Assembly: GCF_040566555.1 (NCBI RefSeq)
Contig: NZ_JBEWYP010000009.1
Span: forward strand, 81,236 to 145,235
Direction of reading: 5' to 3'
Source: Sediminicola sp040566555
Lineage (GTDB): Bacteria > Bacteroidota > Bacteroidia > Flavobacteriales > Flavobacteriaceae
DNA: 64,000 nucleotides
In this document: piece after piece, positions 1-7,274 of the stretch
How positions within the stretch are numbered: the first letter of the stretch is position 1
How the letters are laid out: every line of letters starts with the position of its first letter
The notes under the pieces: generated by a model
The model's database searches: none
Seen by the model: only the letters and a program-made list of their open reading frames with translations
What the model was told of the DNA's origin: nothing
Position numbers and translations under genes: made by a program

Positions 1-174
1 ATCCTTTATGAGTTTTTGCAGTTTACGTTCATCAAATCCTGTCAGCCATTCAATTACTTGATGTAATTCCTCCTTTGTTCTATTCTTCTTTTCAATTTTT
101 GTGACATAGTGTGGATATACCGAAGCGAAGGTCATTTTTGCTATCCGTGCATCGTGTTCGGGTGTTGTTTTCAT
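1..174 (-). CDS. DUF2200 family protein, 3' part cut by window edge
   Basis: The first 58 codons of a minus-strand gene are present and the rest lies beyond base 1. It begins MKTTPEHDARIAKMTF and continues with EELHQVIEWLTGFDE, a pattern I recognise from the small cytosolic DUF2200 family (about 115 residues). The start is the ATG at 172-174. The family has no established function. No operon partner is visible, since the next gene upstream starts at 792 on the same strand with about 190 bases between. Family assignment rests on remembered sequence similarity. Confidence 0.8.
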   Translation of the reverse strand, partial: MKTTPEHDARIAKMTFASVYPHYVTKIEKKNRTKEELHQVIEWLTGFDERKLQKLIKD

Positions 175-360
175 AGCTTACCATTCTTTAAAGCCCACAG
201 AAGGACAGTCGTTATCAAATTAAAAGATTTTAACGTAGTTGTAAATTAAAAAAAAATGGTGGGCTTCGCAAAAATCACAACCTTTCGGTTTGGCACTTAA
301 TGACTATGTTTTAAGGCAATTGACTTCGATGAATTTTCTCAGTTGTTGGTTGCCGGTGAA

Positions 361-792
361 TTAATTTAGTTTTAATTCAATGATATTTACTTTCAACGTA
401 ACCATCTTTCGAGCGTCATAAGTGCCATGCTCGACTTCAAACTCCCTTTCATATTCATTGATTTTTGACCATTGAATAAAATTTGGATTATATAAAGGTC
501 CAAATTCGAATAGATTTTGGTTTAGATCTTCGTCAAATTCAGAAACAGCTACGAGCAAATTAGTAGATACTTCATGTCCTTCTTCAAATCCTGAGCTGCC
601 ACTGCCATTATCTATTATGTAAATTTTTACAGATAAATGACCCTCACTGTTTTCAGCAATTAGTTTTGAATTATTCAGCACTTCAATCAGCCTGGAATTT
701 TCAGATTTTTCAATTTTTAGTTCATTCTGTCCGCTAGATATTTGAACTAAAAATATGGTAAAGAATAAGATTAAAGTTGTAGTTATTTTCAT
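361..792 (-). CDS. Small secreted protein of unknown function
   Basis: A 143-residue protein starting MKITTTLILFFTIFLV and followed by ISSGQ, a clear signal peptide with cleavage probably after the Gly before Gln23. An in-frame ATG 14 codons upstream (834) would put a polar stretch before the signal peptide, so the start at 790-792 is preferred. The mature part is acidic, beta-rich and has no Cys, lipobox or domain that I recognise. A Gly/Ser-rich turn (DNGSGSSGFEEG) lies in its first half. Probably periplasmic or surface-exposed. It stands alone, with long spacers on both sides. Confidence 0.6.
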   Translation of the reverse strand: MKITTTLILFFTIFLVQISSGQNELKIEKSENSRLIEVLNNSKLIAENSEGHLSVKIYIIDNGSGSSGFEEGHEVSTNLLVAVSEFDEDLNQNLFEFGPLYNPNFIQWSKINEYEREFEVEHGTYDARKMVTLKVNIIELKLN

Positions 793-840
793 TTTGTAGC
801 TAGCGCTCTGTATAAGTTTGCACTGTGACGACATCTGTGA

Positions 841-1225
841 ATGCCTTGGGCGGTTCGGCCCCTGACATCATAGACTTTTACATATATACAATCCGTCAGT
901 TTGATGGTTTCTATTTTTTGTGAATTTTGGTTGATTGAGTGTAGGACGCCCTAAACTCTAGAATGTTACAAAGAGAATATATTTTCAATCGGGGACATCG
1001 ACTTGTTGAAGATTTTAAAGTGATATTCCCAAATGTTTTAAAGTATAAATAACAGCTATCTTCATGATAAAACACCTATAGCTCCTTGTGGATGTCCAAT
1101 TTGGATTTTGTGGTTGTTAAACTTCTCCCAATTGCGTAAGTGTTGAACAATGTAAACGTCTAGTTAGATGTGTACATAAGGGTGCTTATTGCGTCCATCA
1201 CAATTGAGGATTAAAGAAGTAAGTA
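841..1225. other. Gene-free stretch
   Basis: About 385 AT-rich bases. Only very short open frames (under 20 codons) are present on either strand, and I see no hairpin terminator, tRNA-like fold or repeat. It may hold the promoter of the small plus-strand frame that follows. Confidence 0.5.
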
Positions 1226-1348
1226 ATGAAAGATACAAAGCAAAAACAAAAGGAGAACAACATCAGTATTGATAGGCCATTAACCCGTCATGAGAGTTGG
1301 AGAAATCACCGAAGGCATAATGCTTTAAAGCTAATAAAGTTTTCGTAA
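1226..1348 (+). CDS. Possible 40-residue basic protein
   Basis: ATG at 1226 to TAA at 1346-1348. The peptide begins MKDTKQKQKENN and ends in a His/Arg-rich tail (ESWRNHRRHNALKLIKFS). It is followed 22 bases later by a good Rho-independent terminator on the same strand, which suggests that the stretch is transcribed. The product could be a small basic protein, or the transcript could be a non-coding RNA. No family is recognised, and codon evidence is too thin to decide. Confidence 0.3.
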   Translation: MKDTKQKQKENNISIDRPLTRHESWRNHRRHNALKLIKFS

Positions 1349-1370
1349 GAACTACGGATTATTGTAATGT

Positions 1371-1398
1371 AAAAGGGGGCGAAAGCCCTCTTTTTTGT
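1371..1398 (+). terminator. Rho-independent terminator
   Basis: Stem AGGGGGC / GCCCTCT closed by a GAAA tetraloop, flanked by an A-run and a TTTTTT tract on the plus strand. It has one G-T wobble in the stem. It ends whatever is transcribed from the 1226-1348 region. Confidence 0.8.
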
Positions 1399-1438
1399 TT
1401 TTGCCTATTATCAATATGAACAATAGGTATTGCAATAA

Positions 1439-1984
1439 CTAGTTTATTTCTGAATCTTTAAAATATTTATTGCCTTTGTTATCTACAAGTCGGCCATCGA
1501 CAAGCTTGTATGTCAAAGTATCTTGCCCCATAGTAAAATGAAATCCACTCTCTATTGGCTTCGGATAGTACCTAATGGGTTTGTTGTCATTTGTATTAAT
1601 GTCCCAATTCAAGTCACTATTTTCATCTATCTGCACTAGAAAACTGAGGTCTCCATTTTCGTTTTTCCATTTCCCTGTAAATTGACCTTTCAAGCTATTG
1701 GGCAAAAGAATATATTTCACCCCACGAATGGTAAGAATATCTTTTTGGTCATTTAATAGTAAAGGGACATTATAATGTGGATACTTAATATATGCTTTTG
1801 AACCTTCAATAACTATTTCATCTGAACGATCGTATTGGTTTAGCCACAGTTTTCCATTTTGCTCCTCGATATTGAGGATACTCTTTTCGGTTTCTTGGTC
1901 GATCCAGGTGCCCTTGTAGGATTGCGATTCTGCACATGAATATAGAAATAATGCTAATGTGAATAATATTGCAGTTTTTTTCAT
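1439..1984 (-). CDS. Lipoprotein of unknown function
   Basis: A 181-residue protein beginning MKKTAILFTLALFLYSCAES, a type II signal peptide with lipobox LYSC and the lipidated Cys at residue 17. The open frame runs 23 codons further upstream, but those residues would destroy the signal peptide, so the start at 1982-1984 is chosen. The mature part contains two repeats of a KGTWIDQ / TGKWKNENGD type strand pattern, suggestive of a small lipocalin-like or META-like beta-barrel; this is inference. It is likely anchored in the outer membrane. The neighbour at 2131-2580 has a similar KGVWIN strand, so the two may be related in fold. Confidence 0.65.
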   Translation of the reverse strand: MKKTAILFTLALFLYSCAESQSYKGTWIDQETEKSILNIEEQNGKLWLNQYDRSDEIVIEGSKAYIKYPHYNVPLLLNDQKDILTIRGVKYILLPNSLKGQFTGKWKNENGDLSFLVQIDENSDLNWDINTNDNKPIRYYPKPIESGFHFTMGQDTLTYKLVDGRLVDNKGNKYFKDSEIN

Positions 1985-2130
1985 AATTGTATTTTTTTTA
2001 CTCATGCCAACGCATGGACTATGATTCAATTCTGATCCCATCTTCGACAACAATAGGCGGTTTGATGGATGCTTTTTTTGTTATTTACAAAATGCTTTAA
2101 ATAATGAAAACCTTTGTTTGGTTTTGGTTC

Positions 2131-2580
2131 TTATTTCTTGGTGAAATATTCAATAACTGTGAAATCTTCTCTCCCAGAATTATCCTTGTAACGTCTTTTA
2201 TTTGTCAGTTTTAGTTTCCCTTCGATGATTTCATAGGTTATAGCGCTTTCAGCAAATTTGTGATCCCATATAAGTTCAAATTTATTGGATTCTTTTTTCA
2301 CTTCATTTGATACTTTTTCGCCCCAATCGCAGTCTTGAGGGTGGCATGTGGCCCACATTTGGACAACTATACTGTTGTTTTTGAAAGATATTTGGCATTT
2401 GGAAATACCTCTTGTTTTGTCGTCCTCATTAATCCATACCCCCTTAAAATCATTATTCCCGTTCTTTTCCAAAACTGTATTTGTAGGTTGGTATACTCTG
2501 TCTTTTATATTATTTGGAGATGCTAGATTTATACTCCAAAATAGTATAATAACCGAAATGGAACTGATGATTAATTTCAT
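2131..2580 (-). CDS. Secreted protein with GVWIN...CHPQDCDWG module
   Basis: A 149-residue protein. Residues 1-20 form a signal peptide or N-terminal anchor (MKLIISSISVIILFWSINLA). The rest is one module with the pattern KGVWINEDDKTRGISK, then VVQMWATCHPQDCDWGEKV, then a C-terminal IEYFTKK strand. I know this TRGI...CHPxDCDWG pattern from many secreted or membrane proteins of Bacteroidota and Cyanobacteria, where its role is not established. The two cysteines flanking PQD could form a disulfide. Same strand as the 1439-1984 lipoprotein, 146 bases apart, so co-transcription is possible but not shown. Confidence 0.65.
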   Translation of the reverse strand: MKLIISSISVIILFWSINLASPNNIKDRVYQPTNTVLEKNGNNDFKGVWINEDDKTRGISKCQISFKNNSIVVQMWATCHPQDCDWGEKVSNEVKKESNKFELIWDHKFAESAITYEIIEGKLKLTNKRRYKDNSGREDFTVIEYFTKK

Positions 2581-2798
2581 GATTTTTGAATCTATGTTTT
2601 ATAGAGTGAAATCTAACTTTTAGGCAATGAATCCGTTGTTTATATTTGATTTATATCAAAACAAGCTTGCTTCGAGCCGGATTAAATGTACGAAAACTTT
2701 TGAATTGTAGTAAATATACTAAACAATGATTTTAGAGCCAACAAGCAAATCAAACTAAAAAAGGAAAATACGTCAGGTAACCAGTGTTGGAATTATCG

Positions 2799-3698
2799 TT
2801 AAAAGCTCCGGGCATAGGAAAGGATAATATATTTGTGGGCCTGGGTTCTTTGTGATTCGGGAGAATTGATCCGGTAGCCGGCCCAATAATTATTTTTGCC
2901 AAAACGGTGCTTAAAATCAAAGCCAAAATACCAAACATTTCTATCTGCTTCCACTACTAAAACAGAATCATCTCCCCATATTTTACCTTCCAACAAAGCA
3001 TTGTGGTGCACAAACCTGTGGCCTGCCATAAGGGAAAAAAATATTTCCCTGTCCATTGTTCCCAATCGGTTTTGTGTCATACTGGAGGATAAAGGATCCC
3101 TTCTTCCAAAAGTTGCCATAAATTCCGGATACACATAAATATCCCTTGTCCCAAAAGCAAATTGTGGTTTAATGGACATGTGTACGCTAAAGGGGTTGGG
3201 GGACAAGCGCCATTCTTTTAAATAGCTTACATAGATATTGGCATGTACACTATTCTCCATTTGATTTCCCCACACGGGGGGATCGGATACCACAAAAGTA
3301 TGGTGGTACCATTTTTGAAATCCACTTGCTCCAGATGCAGGGCCGGCTACACCAAATAGCAGATCGGCCTCTAAAAGATTGGAATTTTTTATATGTGACC
3401 ATCCTGCTTGGATGCCTAGAAAGCCCACATAGGGCCTGTCCAAATCCGCTATATCGCGTGATTTGATATCAGAAGGGGTATATATTTCTTGTCCAACAGA
3501 AAATTGGAGTTGTTCCTTACCTGAAGACAGAATACCTTTTTTTAAAAGTTGGCGGTACGTTAAAAATAGGCCAGAGGAATAGTAACGGTCCGTAAAAGTC
3601 AAAAAATCATTATCGTGCCTCAATTCCAATTGGTGCCGAACAATTTTCACGGAATCTTTGTCCACCGGAATTTGACCATTGGCAAAGAGGGTATTCAA
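2799..3698 (-). CDS. LpxR-like outer-membrane lipid A deacylase family (DUF2219)
   Basis: A 299-residue frame ending in an aromatic residue (SYARSF), as expected for an outer-membrane barrel. Family marks are ELRHDNDFLTFTDRYYSSG near the N-terminus and GVAGPASGASGFQKWYHH in the middle, the two LpxR/DUF2219 signatures; LpxR removes the 3'-acyloxyacyl group of lipid A. The only conventional start codon in frame is the TTG at 3696-3698, but the frame stays open upstream to the stop at 3786-3788, and the residues just before the TTG (RLIFVFTLL running into NTLFANGQ) form an obvious signal peptide. No ATG or GTG lies in frame there. The gene therefore starts at a rare codon (ATA 3753-3755, ATC 3750-3752 or ATC 3714-3716) or has lost its start. 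Confidence 0.75.
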   Translation of the reverse strand: MNTLFANGQIPVDKDSVKIVRHQLELRHDNDFLTFTDRYYSSGLFLTYRQLLKKGILSSGKEQLQFSVGQEIYTPSDIKSRDIADLDRPYVGFLGIQAGWSHIKNSNLLEADLLFGVAGPASGASGFQKWYHHTFVVSDPPVWGNQMENSVHANIYVSYLKEWRLSPNPFSVHMSIKPQFAFGTRDIYVYPEFMATFGRRDPLSSSMTQNRLGTMDREIFFSLMAGHRFVHHNALLEGKIWGDDSVLVVEADRNVWYFGFDFKHRFGKNNYWAGYRINSPESQRTQAHKYIILSYARSF

Positions 3699-4057
3699 CA
3701 GTGTGAATACGAAGATGAGTCGGTGGGTATAGTGGGAATCCGTAGTGCTGATTATTTTAAAACGGTAGGAAGGTAATACTAATATTTAAATGTTGATTCT
3801 AGAACTCAAAAGAATGCCTAAAGTGAGTAGTATAATGCACTATCAAAGAAAAATGAATAAAACGGTACAACCTCGCCGGGAGGTTTAGGATGAAAACCCC
3901 GGGCCCCAACGGTAATATTGAAATCCCATTATTTAATCTATTGCATAATATTTTAAGTTAGTCTAAATATAAAATACTATAAACCAGTTATTTAAATTGT
4001 TTCTAAAGCTTTATGGTATTAACTTAAGGGTATGTAAAATTTTAAAATCTAGAAATC

Positions 4058-4306
4058 ATGTCCATACGTTTAGGAAATAGCTGCAATAATTGTGAAAACC
4101 TTACAGACACTATGATGTGCAAGGTACATCTCGTAAAAGTAAATAACTCTTATACCTGCGATAGCTTTGAGATGAAGGCAGTCTTAAAGAATGATCCCAA
4201 TTGCACCACTTGTGCCCGATACCAAGGCCCTACCTGTGCCAACCCACAAAAAGCTGCCCCTGATATGCTATGCTCACATTGGGCACCACAGAATGCAACG
4301 GCCTAA
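4058..4306 (+). CDS. Small cysteine-rich protein with two Cys4 modules
   Basis: An 82-residue cytosolic-looking protein with eight cysteines at residues 9, 12, 21, 34 and 49, 52, 60, 72. The two sets have nearly the same spacing (C-x2-C-x8-C-x12-C and C-x2-C-x7-C-x11-C), each ending in Cys plus an aromatic region (CDSF, CSHW), so the protein looks like a tandem duplication of a metal-binding knuckle. Zinc or iron binding is inferred from spacing alone. It is monocistronic, with a terminator 22 bases after the stop. No named family is recognised; similar Cys-rich proteins occur widely in Flavobacteriia. Confidence 0.75.
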   Translation: MSIRLGNSCNNCENLTDTMMCKVHLVKVNNSYTCDSFEMKAVLKNDPNCTTCARYQGPTCANPQKAAPDMLCSHWAPQNATA

Positions 4307-4327
4307 TTGGCTATTTAAAACCGACCT

Positions 4328-4360
4328 AAAAAAACAGTTTTGTAAAAAGCTGTTTTTTTT
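4328..4360 (+). terminator. Rho-independent terminator
   Basis: AAAAAAACAG and CTGTTTTTTT arms around a 12-base loop, ending in a T-run. It lies directly behind the cysteine-rich gene. Confidence 0.8.
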
Positions 4361-4420
4361 ATTCCCATGCTTCTTGAAATGACAAAATATCTGCGGCATA
4401 GGATTTAATATTCAAATCAG

Positions 4421-4560
4421 GCTTTTCCAAGAAAACCATGGTCGCTTTGCGCCCTGTTTTTGTTTGTCTCCAAAGCTGGGACAAAGTCCAATTTTAAAAG
4501 TTATATGAAAAACTGGATTCTTACCTCCGCTTCACTTCGGAATGGACCAAGGGGGTGGTT
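4421..4560. repeat. Dispersed intergenic repeat, copy A
   Basis: This copy contains CCAAGAAAACCATGGTCGCT followed by TTGCGCCCTGTTTTTGTTT and a CCGCTTCACTTCGGAA segment, all of which recur in the tandem copy at 15293-15500. It fills most of the 326-base gap between the cysteine-rich gene and the DUF885 gene. Open frames across it are shadows: the same DNA is read in different frames in different copies. Confidence 0.8.
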
Positions 4561-4686
4561 CTATATAATTTATATATTGTTTATTGAATTCTATTTAATA
4601 TCTGAATTCTTTTTAAAGTACTTAAGTAGAGGATATCACATTAAATTGATACAGATGGGATTGATGTAATTACAACCTATTCGGGG

Positions 4687-6333
4687 CTAATCAGTAATAA
4701 AAGTTCTCATATTGGTCAATTCCCAACGTCCCAAGGATATAGGAATATTTCCAATGGAATTCAGTTGGTCGAAAAACTTCTTCATTTCAAAAGGTTCGTT
4801 ATTTAATTCTTTCATCCTAGCGTATTCGGCCATCGTATTTTCAACTAGATATTTTCCTGTTATATAACTTGTTCCATAACCTGGTTGGCGTAGATAAAGA
4901 TGCTGCTCAAAAAGTAATAGTTCTTTTTCTGTTTTCATCCAACCACGAGGGGTGTATTCTGAATGGATGCTTCCCGCTTCTTCCATGGTCATTTCATTGG
5001 CATGGGCATAAAGCGATCCCAAACCACGGGCAGCACGCTGGGCAATCATGATATAAACAATTTCTCTGGATCGCGGTTGATCATCATAGAGACCGGCATC
5101 CATAAACATTTCTTCAACGGCGGTGGCCATACCTTCATTTCTTGAATCAAAAATATTGTATAACAATGGGCCTTTTCTAATTTCACTTTTATGGGGTTCT
5201 GTGTCCATACGAGCCAATTCAAACCAATGGTAAAAATGGGAATACAATGGGCGTTGATCATAATGCGCTGTAATCCAAAAAAAGTTGCGTTTGTCCTTGG
5301 GGACAAATGCGCCAAGATGTTGATTTAAGGCAGGCTCAAAATAGTCCTTTACAGTTACCATTTCATTTTCATCTAAAAAATTGAGTAAACTCTTGGCTGA
5401 AGCTTTTGCACGATTATCGTACTCTTCAGGGGTATTGGCATCGGTAAGTTGGGGCAATTTTCTGTTTCGGTGTTCTTCTAATTTTAAAGCAGCCCAGGCT
5501 CGGGTAAGCTCTGTTTTTAAAAGCATTACCTCATCTTCCCAAGTCAAAGGCACCAAATGAACATTTTGTAGGTACCAGGTATACTCATCCTTACCTATAC
5601 CGGATGGTCCTGTTTTAGTATTAGCTTCGGTCTGAAGCCAATCTACCAAAGCATTGGTAGATTGAATGGCATTGTCAATAGCCTTGAGTAAATTTTTATC
5701 CTTAGACACTCCGGGAAAATCCTTTATTGTGGTTAGGTTTTTGCTCTGATCTTTAATATCACGTATTCCTGCAATCCAAAGATCTTTGGCATTGCCTGTC
5801 AAATTTATTTTTGCCTGTTCATTTATTGCGGGAATAACTTTTAAATCGGTTATTAATTTTTTAGAACCTTCCTTATCCAAAGGAAATTTATAGGTCCAAA
5901 GCTCGGTTATACCGTGGTGGGTTGGTCCTTCATGTGCAGGGACATCACTTCTGTCTGTCCAGAGCGACTTGTAAAAGGCGGGATCCCTTTCCCATGGGCG
6001 CAGCACTCTTTGGTTAAATTCATACCCCTTCATTTCTGCATTTACAATATGCCAATCAACCTGATATGGAATAGGCCAGGAGATGGTGTCAATGTTGCGT
6101 AGTTTATCTCTTAAGATTTTAAATGCGGGTACTCTTTTCTCAAAGGTTTCTTTTGTATAATCGGGTGCTCCGTTGCGTAAAGGAGGATTTTCAAAAGTTC
6201 TCCATTCTTTGAATAAAGCCACTAAATTGGCGTAGTCTTGATTTTTAAGCTGTGCTAAACCTGAAGTGGTTATAAAACCTATGAGTAGGATACTCAAAAA
6301 CAGAGATTTTTTGCGGAGAAGATTAATTTTCAT
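4687..6333 (-). CDS. Secreted DUF885 family protein (putative peptidase-like)
   Basis: A 548-residue protein from the ATG at 6331-6333; an in-frame ATG 11 codons upstream would precede the signal peptide. Residues 1-28 are a signal peptide ending in GLAQ. The rest matches the layout of DUF885 proteins, including a conserved NEGMATAVEEMFMDAG segment (residues about 399-414) that stands where most family members have EGWALYAE. The family is thought to be related to M32-type carboxypeptidases, but activity is unproven and the change in this motif makes catalysis uncertain. Probably periplasmic. It is transcribed alone, with about 340 bases free on either side. Confidence 0.8.
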   Translation of the reverse strand: MKINLLRKKSLFLSILLIGFITTSGLAQLKNQDYANLVALFKEWRTFENPPLRNGAPDYTKETFEKRVPAFKILRDKLRNIDTISWPIPYQVDWHIVNAEMKGYEFNQRVLRPWERDPAFYKSLWTDRSDVPAHEGPTHHGITELWTYKFPLDKEGSKKLITDLKVIPAINEQAKINLTGNAKDLWIAGIRDIKDQSKNLTTIKDFPGVSKDKNLLKAIDNAIQSTNALVDWLQTEANTKTGPSGIGKDEYTWYLQNVHLVPLTWEDEVMLLKTELTRAWAALKLEEHRNRKLPQLTDANTPEEYDNRAKASAKSLLNFLDENEMVTVKDYFEPALNQHLGAFVPKDKRNFFWITAHYDQRPLYSHFYHWFELARMDTEPHKSEIRKGPLLYNIFDSRNEGMATAVEEMFMDAGLYDDQPRSREIVYIMIAQRAARGLGSLYAHANEMTMEEAGSIHSEYTPRGWMKTEKELLLFEQHLYLRQPGYGTSYITGKYLVENTMAEYARMKELNNEPFEMKKFFDQLNSIGNIPISLGRWELTNMRTFITD

Positions 6334-6425
6334 AGAAATGCAAATTGATAAGTCTAAATATAGCATATCAGGTTAAAACAATAGGTCGAATAATTGTTTT
6401 TTGTTCTGTAGTTAGAATAGAATTA

Positions 6426-6661
6426 ATGAATCTAAAGAAGCGGATCAAGGAAACCGATTCGTTGATTTTGGTGCTGTTAGTGTTTGTTATTGGAACTAAC
6501 TTCTTTCCACCGCTCCTTATCTGAAGTGGTTTGGGCTTATTAGTTTGAAGAAACCTCAAATTTGGCGATATATAGCCAATATTTCTTATTGCCTGTATAG
6601 TGAATCTACCCCATCTGGCATTCTGATACTCTACATTAAATACAACTATGAATCGGAATAA
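6426..6661 (+). pseudogene. Possible frameshifted small membrane protein
   Basis: From the ATG at 6426 a frame reads MNLKKRIKETDSL followed by a hydrophobic run (ILVLLVFVIGTNFF) and stops at 6522-6524. A second plus frame, open from 6500 to the TAA at 6659-6661, continues with APYLKWFGLISLKKPQIW and later SGILILYIKYNYESE. The two frames overlap by 25 bases at the point where a membrane helix would end. A one-base indel near 6500-6524 would join them into a protein of about 78 residues. No homologue is known to me, so this is a weak call; chance open frames are a real alternative. Confidence 0.15.
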
Positions 6662-6678
6662 AGCCAAATTTATCAACT

Positions 6679-7158
6679 ATGCTCAAAAAAATAAATATCT
6701 TGCCTTTTATGGGACTATTTGACTTCAGAGACATAAACAAAAGAAAAAAAAGGGGAAACCCTATTGTCATACATTGTGATCATAATGAAATACGATTCAA
6801 TCACACTACAGTAAGTTTTCCAACAAACTATTCAGTCCTGAAAAATATACTGGGTGAGGCTACACGTATAGAGCCAATGAAGCAATCTAAAAGTAAAGTG
6901 TACCTATGGGATGATCTTGGCATCTATTGCTCTACAAACGATCCAGAAAAAATGTTGATGCTATTGCTTGTAGAAGACAATAGATATGGTCTAGGCCATC
7001 AACCTAAAAAGAACTTTACAGGTTTGGTTTTGATAGACGGTGAATCTATTGAGAATACCTTACAAAATGTTGAGGCAGACAGACCCTATATGTTACGCTC
7101 AATAATCAAAGAGAACAAACAAGTAGCTATTGCTCTTGGCTGGAATCCGGGTATTTAA
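6679..7158 (+). CDS. Protein of unknown function with WDDLGI motif (DUF7738-like)
   Basis: A 159-residue cytosolic protein. Two starts are possible: ATG 6679, or ATG 6709, which gives MGLFDFRDINKRKKRG, a common beginning for proteins of this kind. The core reads IRFNHTTVSFPTNYSVLKNILGEATRIE and then KVYLWDDLGIYC, which resembles DUF7738 proteins. I have no function to offer. Proteins of this size and style are sometimes immunity or regulatory partners in Bacteroidota, but no toxin gene lies next to it, so that remains speculation. The porin gene of the nap island starts 116 bases downstream. Confidence 0.65.
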   Translation: MLKKINILPFMGLFDFRDINKRKKRGNPIVIHCDHNEIRFNHTTVSFPTNYSVLKNILGEATRIEPMKQSKSKVYLWDDLGIYCSTNDPEKMLMLLLVEDNRYGLGHQPKKNFTGLVLIDGESIENTLQNVEADRPYMLRSIIKENKQVAIALGWNPGI

Positions 7159-7203
7159 AAAATCCGACTATTTACGACCAAACTAAAATTATTCCTTTGT
7201 GCA

Positions 7204-7219
7204 GATGACAAAAGTCATC
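7204..7219. promoter_or_regulatory. CRP/FNR-type palindrome upstream of the porin gene
   Basis: GATGAC-AAAA-GTCATC is a perfect inverted repeat with TGA-N6-TCA core spacing, the architecture bound by the CRP/FNR superfamily. Its centre (7211.5) is 28.5 bases ahead of a TAATCTTTG -7-like element (7240-7248). That places it near -42 relative to a start site around 7253, typical for a class II activator site. The same TGAC-N4-GTCA core occurs upstream of napD. Confidence 0.55.
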
Positions 7220-7274
7220 TTTGCTTACAATTGAATAGCTAATCTTTGGGGCTTTATATTTAATATTAGATCTA

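Noticed and set aside
3876..3930. Palindrome ACCTC-GCCGG-GAGGT as a possible terminator or operator
   Set aside because: The stem is only five bases, there is no T-tract, and no gene ends close by.
6368..6676. 102-residue minus-strand frame in the gap upstream of the WDDLGI gene
   Set aside because: It fills an intergenic gap, has no signal peptide, domain or terminator, and its start abuts the divergent gene. Composition looks like non-coding DNA.
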